16,080 nucleotides of DNA, from positions 1 through 16,080 of the forward strand of contig JAFQCI010000136.1 of the NCBI GenBank assembly GCA_017416505.1, given 5' to 3'. The translations under genes and the position numbers were made by a program. A model generated the notes under the pieces. The model had not been told where the DNA came from, searched no databases, and saw nothing but the letters and a program-made list of their open reading frames with translations. The DNA is from Lachnospiraceae bacterium. GTDB lineage: Bacteria > Bacillota_A > Clostridia > Lachnospirales > Lachnospiraceae. Position 1 is the stretch's first letter, and every line of letters begins with the position of its first letter. This document shows positions 15,232-16,080 of the stretch, piece by piece.

Positions 15232-15447
15232 TATTAGGCAATTGCAAAACTAAAATATTTTATGAAACAGTGATACAAAATGAACAAAACACCGCAGGCT
15301 CGCTTTCGCTGCGTTCGGCTCGTAGCGGTACTAAATTCGCGACAAGTCGCTCATTAAGTACCGACGGCCGCCCAAGCACCTGCTTATGTATTTGTTTATT
15401 TTGTATCACTCAATATAAGTTTTGGATAGTTTCGCAATTGCCTAATA
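15232..15447. repeat. MITE-like inverted-repeat element, full copy C (216 bp)
   Basis: The ends are TATTAGGCAATTGC (15232-15245) and its exact complement GCAATTGCCTAATA (15434-15447). Similarity between the arms continues inward for about 55 bp, with AAACTA and AGTGATACAAAAT-AACAAA shared. The core is more GC-rich and has its own fold: GGTACT/AGTACC (15327-15332 and 15357-15362) around GCGAC/GTCGC (15339-15343 and 15346-15350), inside GCAGG/CCTGC. No transposase is encoded. Copies A and B lie nearby. No exact target-site duplication could be read. Confidence 0.75.
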
Positions 15448-15637
15448 GAAATATGCTGAAAAGGACAATGGATACAGTTTTTAAACTTTTGTCTTATGGT
15501 CATGATAGCATTCTAAAAATAATAATTCAATAGAAGAATATTAGGTTCCGAAAAAGGACAAGTCCGCAAAATATTAAATAAGAAAGTAGATAAAGCAGAG
15601 CGAATTTCGGATATTCTTAGTGTTTTGTGAAAATAAA

Positions 15638-15652
15638 TGAGAATGATTATCA
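15638..15652 (+). promoter_or_regulatory. Fur/PerR-type operator upstream of rubrerythrin
   Basis: TGAGAATGATTATCA matches the 7-1-7 Fur-family consensus TGATAATNATTATCA at all but one defined position. It ends 18 bp before the -35 element of the rubrerythrin promoter. Which family member (Fur, PerR or Zur) binds cannot be told from sequence alone; PerR is the usual regulator of rubrerythrins. Confidence 0.6.
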
Positions 15653-15670
15653 AAAAATATAAAAAATTGC

Positions 15671-15716
15671 TTGACAGAAAAAAAGTTTAATGATAATATT
15701 TAATCAGTAATCATTA
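15671..15716 (+). promoter_or_regulatory. Rubrerythrin promoter with overlapping palindromes
   Basis: TTGACA (15671-15676) and TAATAT (15694-15699) are 17 bp apart. Over the -10 lies an imperfect Fur/PerR-like palindrome TGATAATATTTAATCA (15691-15706). A wider inverted repeat, TAATGAT (15688-15694) and ATCATTA (15710-15716), spans the likely start site. Together with the 15638 site this suggests repression by a Fur-family metalloregulator. Confidence 0.65.
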
Positions 15717-15766
15717 CTATTTAGAAAAACACAAAATAAAATTTTAAATGAAAAGGAGAATGAATT

Positions 15767-16080
15767 ATGAGTAAATATGTATGTCAGGTATGCGGTTATG
15801 TACACGAAGGAGAGGAAGCACCAGAATTCTGCCCACAATGTAAGGCACCAGCTTCTAAATTTACAGAACAAACAGGAGAAAAATCTTGGGCTTGCGAACA
15901 TGTAGTGGGAGTGGCAGCAGGTGTCAGCGAAGATATTTTAGAAGATTTAAGAGCAAACTTCAATGGAGAATGTATGGAAGTTGGTATGTACTTAGCTATG
16001 GCCAGAGTTGCACATAGAGAAGGATATCCGGAAATCGGTCTTTACTATGAAAAAGCAGCATTTGAAGAAGCAGAACACGC
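15767..16080 (+). CDS. Reverse rubrerythrin (rubredoxin-first), NADH peroxidase type; partial at window end
   Basis: The first 104 codons are visible; the gene runs off the window. The N-terminus is a rubredoxin-like Fe(SCys)4 domain (YVCQVCGY with Cys6/Cys9 and FCPQCKAP with Cys22/Cys25). The four-helix di-iron domain then begins, with the ligand-like Glu in [17 protein letters not shown] and the FEEAEHA helix (ExxH). This order, rubredoxin first, defines reverse rubrerythrins, which detoxify H2O2 (and O2) in clostridia using reduced electron carriers. AAGGAG (15753-15758) sits 8 nt before the ATG. Regulation by a Fur/PerR-type repressor is suggested by the promoter. Confidence 0.9.
   Translation, partial: MSKYVCQVCGYVHEGEEAPEFCPQCKAPASKFTEQTGEKSWACEHVVGVAAGVSEDILEDLRANFNGECMEVGMYLAMARVAHREGYPEIGLYYEKAAFEEAEH

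Larger units (their letters stand above)
15183..15766. other. Gene-free region between lysR-type and rubrerythrin genes
   Basis: This 584-bp stretch holds, in order, the upstream region of the LysR gene, the 216-bp inverted-repeat element, about 190 bp with no supported gene, and the rubrerythrin control region with Fur/PerR-like sites. A reading frame at 15270-15533 runs through the repeat element and is not credible as a gene. Confidence 0.6.

Noticed and set aside
15222..15455. Target-site duplication flanking the 216-bp element
   Set aside because: Flanks share only a loose AGAA/GAAA similarity; no exact duplication could be defined.
15270..15533. 87-codon reading frame after the LysR gene
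   Set aside because: It begins inside the inverted-repeat element, follows the repeat and its core, and has no ribosome binding site; it is likely an artefact of the repeat.
15540..15630. Open frame of about 34 codons ending at the TGA at 15628-15630, with a protein-like tail
   Set aside because: It follows an in-frame stop, has no ATG, GTG or TTG start near a ribosome binding site, and resembles no family I know; could be a remnant, but unsupported.

Overview
The window looks like chromosomal DNA of an anaerobic, low-GC Firmicute, most likely a gut Lachnospiraceae (Clostridium cluster XIVa). The basis is a T-box controlled trp operon, a surface protein that joins wall-binding repeats to BspA-like leucine-rich repeats, a family AAA-ATPase/PD-(D/E)XK protein common in gut clostridia, a TatD-associated type radical SAM protein, and an N-terminal-rubredoxin ('reverse') rubrerythrin. 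The assignment is inference from protein style; no marker gene is present.

Layout. 1-475 is a gene-free leader that folds into several hairpins. 476-2782 encodes a large exported surface protein. 3062-4774 encodes the AAA-ATPase/nuclease-like protein. 4817-10780 is the tryptophan operon: a near-consensus promoter, a Trp T-box riboswitch with its terminator, then trpE, trpG, trpD, trpC, trpF and trpA, closed by a bidirectional terminator. trpB is absent between trpF and trpA, where it normally sits. 10780-11442 (minus) is a radical SAM protein. 11685-14043 is a two-gene polar amino-acid ABC importer: a lipoprotein binding domain fused to its permease, then the ATPase. 14274-15182 (minus) is a LysR-type regulator convergent with the importer. 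15767 to the window end is the start of a reverse rubrerythrin gene with Fur/PerR-like sites at its promoter.

How the genes work together. The trp genes turn chorismate into indole-glycerol phosphate and on to indole and glyceraldehyde-3-phosphate; the last step to tryptophan needs a TrpB encoded elsewhere. Uncharged tRNA-Trp should open the operon through the T-box (UGG specifier, UGGC acceptor-binding bulge). A candidate extended -10 promoter sits just before trpA. The importer and the LysR gene may form a regulated uptake locus, but the substrate cannot be read from sequence.

Most notable points: (1) the binding domain of the importer appears circularly permuted, with lobe II and the C-terminal segment first, then the N-terminal lobe, then the permease; (2) trpB is missing and TrpA has Glu where the catalytic Asp60 of the enteric enzyme lies; (3) three related inverted-repeat elements (about 13187-13275, 14049-14130 and 15232-15447) lie around the importer and regulator, the largest being a 216-bp MITE-like foldback; (4) a long structured leader precedes the surface protein gene.
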